Positions 62,961 through 64,000 of a DNA stretch of 64,000 nucleotides are shown one piece after another (the first letter of the stretch is position 1; each line of letters begins with the position of its first letter). This DNA is from CBDFKJ01 sp965248805. GTDB lineage: Bacteria > Pseudomonadota > Alphaproteobacteria > UBA6615. The notes under the pieces were generated by a model, which saw only the letters and a program-made list of their open reading frames with translations, did not search any database and had not been told where the DNA came from. The stretch is taken from NCBI GenBank assembly GCA_965248805.1, contig CBDFKJ010000008.1, forward strand, positions 624,124 to 688,123, read 5' to 3'. The translations under genes were made by a program, and so were the position numbers.

Positions 62961-64000
62961 TCATGCCATGGCGGCCCTGCGCTCATGGAAGATCAGACGC
63001 TGGAAATTATAGGCGAGGTTGGCGAGGCCTATCTTGGTCTCGGCCCGCTTGAGCCCGATGGTCCGGACGAACAGGCTCATGCGATCCTTCTGCTGGGCGA
63101 AGACATGCTCGACGCGTGCACGGACCGCTGACTTGCGGGCATTGGCCCGGGCGGTCGCCTTGGGCATGGCCCGGCCCGGCGGCTTCTTGCGGTGGATGTG
63201 GGAGATCCGACCCTTGCCCGCCAGCCACGCCTCGTTCGCCTTCGAGCGATAGGCGCTGTCAGCCCACACGCCGGCGGCCAGATTGTCGCCGGTGACGAGA
63301 TGACGCAACATCTTGCCGTCATGGCGGGCGGCATCGGTCACCGCCGAGCCGCGGATGAAGCCGTAGGCCCGATCGATGACGACATGATTCTTGTAGCCGA
63401 ACACCGGGATCGCGATGTCGGGCATGCGCCGTTGCGACCCGGCGGGGTTCTTGCGCCTTCCGGTCTTCACCGTCCACCGCGCATCCGTGTCCTTCTGCGC
63501 CGCCTTGGCTGGCTGATCGGGCCAGACCTCGGACGCGCTCTTGCCCGCCTTGATCGCCCGCTTCTCGTCATCGCTGTGGCGCTGCTTGGGCGCCGATACC
63601 AGGGTCGCATCGACGATCTGCCCGCCCATCGCCAGATAGCCGCACCGGCGCAGCTCGCCATCGAAGGCGGCAAACAGCTCATCCATCGCCCCGGCCCGGA
63701 CCAGACGCTCGCGAAAGGTCCAGATGGTGTTCCGGTCCGGCGTCGGCGCTCCGAGATCGAAGCCCAGGAAGCGAAGCCAACTCAAGCGGTCGCGGATCAG
63801 AAACTCCATCCGCTCGTCGCTCACCGTGTGCCGCGCGGCCAGGACCAGAACCTTGAACATCGCCACCGCATCGTAGGCCGGGCGGCCGCCTCTCGATCCG
63901 TCCGAATAGCCCAGCGCCGCCTCAAGCGGTGCGCGGAAAATCTCGAAATCGACAACCTTCGCCAGCACCTCCAACGGATCGCCAGTCGCCGAAAGCTTGC
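62961..64000 (-). CDS. IS5-family transposase, 5' end outside window
   Basis: The frame is open beyond the right edge; KLSATGDPLEVLAKVVDFEI is the usual start region, so only about 10 residues are missing. It has GGRPAYDAVAMFKVLVLAAR, DRLSWLRFLGFDL, and the DDE motif within QIVDATLVSAP, DSAYRSKANEAWL and ARVEHVFAQQKDRM. The frame is intact. The terminal repeats could not be placed. It is the only complete-looking transposase in the window. Confidence 0.88.
   Translation of the reverse strand, partial: KLSATGDPLEVLAKVVDFEIFRAPLEAALGYSDGSRGGRPAYDAVAMFKVLVLAARHTVSDERMEFLIRDRLSWLRFLGFDLGAPTPDRNTIWTFRERLVRAGAMDELFAAFDGELRRCGYLAMGGQIVDATLVSAPKQRHSDDEKRAIKAGKSASEVWPDQPAKAAQKDTDARWTVKTGRRKNPAGSQRRMPDIAIPVFGYKNHVVIDRAYGFIRGSAVTDAARHDGKMLRHLVTGDNLAAGVWADSAYRSKANEAWLAGKGRISHIHRKKPPGRAMPKATARANARKSAVRARVEHVFAQQKDRMSLFVRTIGLKRAETKIGLANLAYNFQRLIFHERRAAMA

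Overview
The window reads as high-GC alphaproteobacterial chromosome, probably Rhodospirillales-like; this placement is inferred from gene families, not measured. The lineage markers are a DUF1476 (ATP synthase zeta-type) protein, a DUF3553 protein, a ChpT-type histidine phosphotransferase, the purC-purS-purQ-purL-bolA-grxD order, the ETF-QO/TPR/ispE block and an alphaproteobacterial-type uracil-DNA glycosylase.

Layout. 0-5 kb: the end of a chemotaxis receptor, then a small membrane protein, a methyltransferase and a broken sulfatase-like gene that form one unit. 4.7-9.3 kb: de novo purine genes purC, purS, purQ and purL on the minus strand, followed by bolA and monothiol glutaredoxin. 9.3-12.2 kb: a broken NRDE gene, the zeta-type subunit, a PhyH dioxygenase and a creatininase-family amidohydrolase. 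12.3-18.9 kb: a catabolic block with a TRAP transporter (dctP broken), gentisate 1,2-dioxygenase, an MFS carrier, a truncated AhpD-like gene and maleylacetate reductase. 18.9-26.4 kb: isoprenylcysteine methyltransferase-like protein, oligopeptidase B, DUF1697, a gutted hydantoinase gene, a DHDPS-like protein, a frameshifted nicotinate phosphoribosyltransferase and mobA. 26.4-32.2 kb: a candidate non-coding RNA with promoter and terminator, then the NAD-linked molybdenum formate dehydrogenase (fdsA and a fused fdsG-fdsB) with a frameshifted DUF364/DUF4213 gene and a DUF3553 gene. MobA supplies the guanine dinucleotide form of the cofactor that FdsA needs.

32.3-56.1 kb is a scarred mobile region. 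It starts with truncated chpT and fliF pieces that face each other across two perfect hairpins. A mosaic prophage follows: a Mu-like head module on the minus strand, a siphovirus tail module on the plus strand whose tape-measure gene lacks its front, a lambda GpA-like terminase pair, and a primase-helicase. After it come a type I restriction hsdM gene with two nonsense codons, an hsdS start codon region cut by an IS630 element, and 3' fragments of an SGNH hydrolase and an acyl/aminoacyl-adenylating enzyme. tRNA-Gln(TTG) marks the return to ordinary chromosome: ispE, a TPR lipoprotein-like factor, ETF-ubiquinone oxidoreductase, uracil-DNA glycosylase, a periplasmic hypothetical protein and a PCu(A)C copper chaperone. 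An IS5-family transposase runs off the right edge.

The most striking property is damage. At least nine genes carry single-base indels whose correction restores full-length family members, several of them at short homopolymers, while purine, formate dehydrogenase, oligopeptidase and ETF-QO genes are intact. Homopolymer indels could be assembly errors. The internal deletion in the hydantoinase, the nonsense codons in hsdM and the truncated genes at the prophage edges cannot be explained that way and point to real decay and rearrangement. I did not find a convincing wholly new multi-gene system; the best novelty leads are the roughly 300-nt RNA candidate, the small-protein/methyltransferase/sulfatase cassette and the mosaic prophage.
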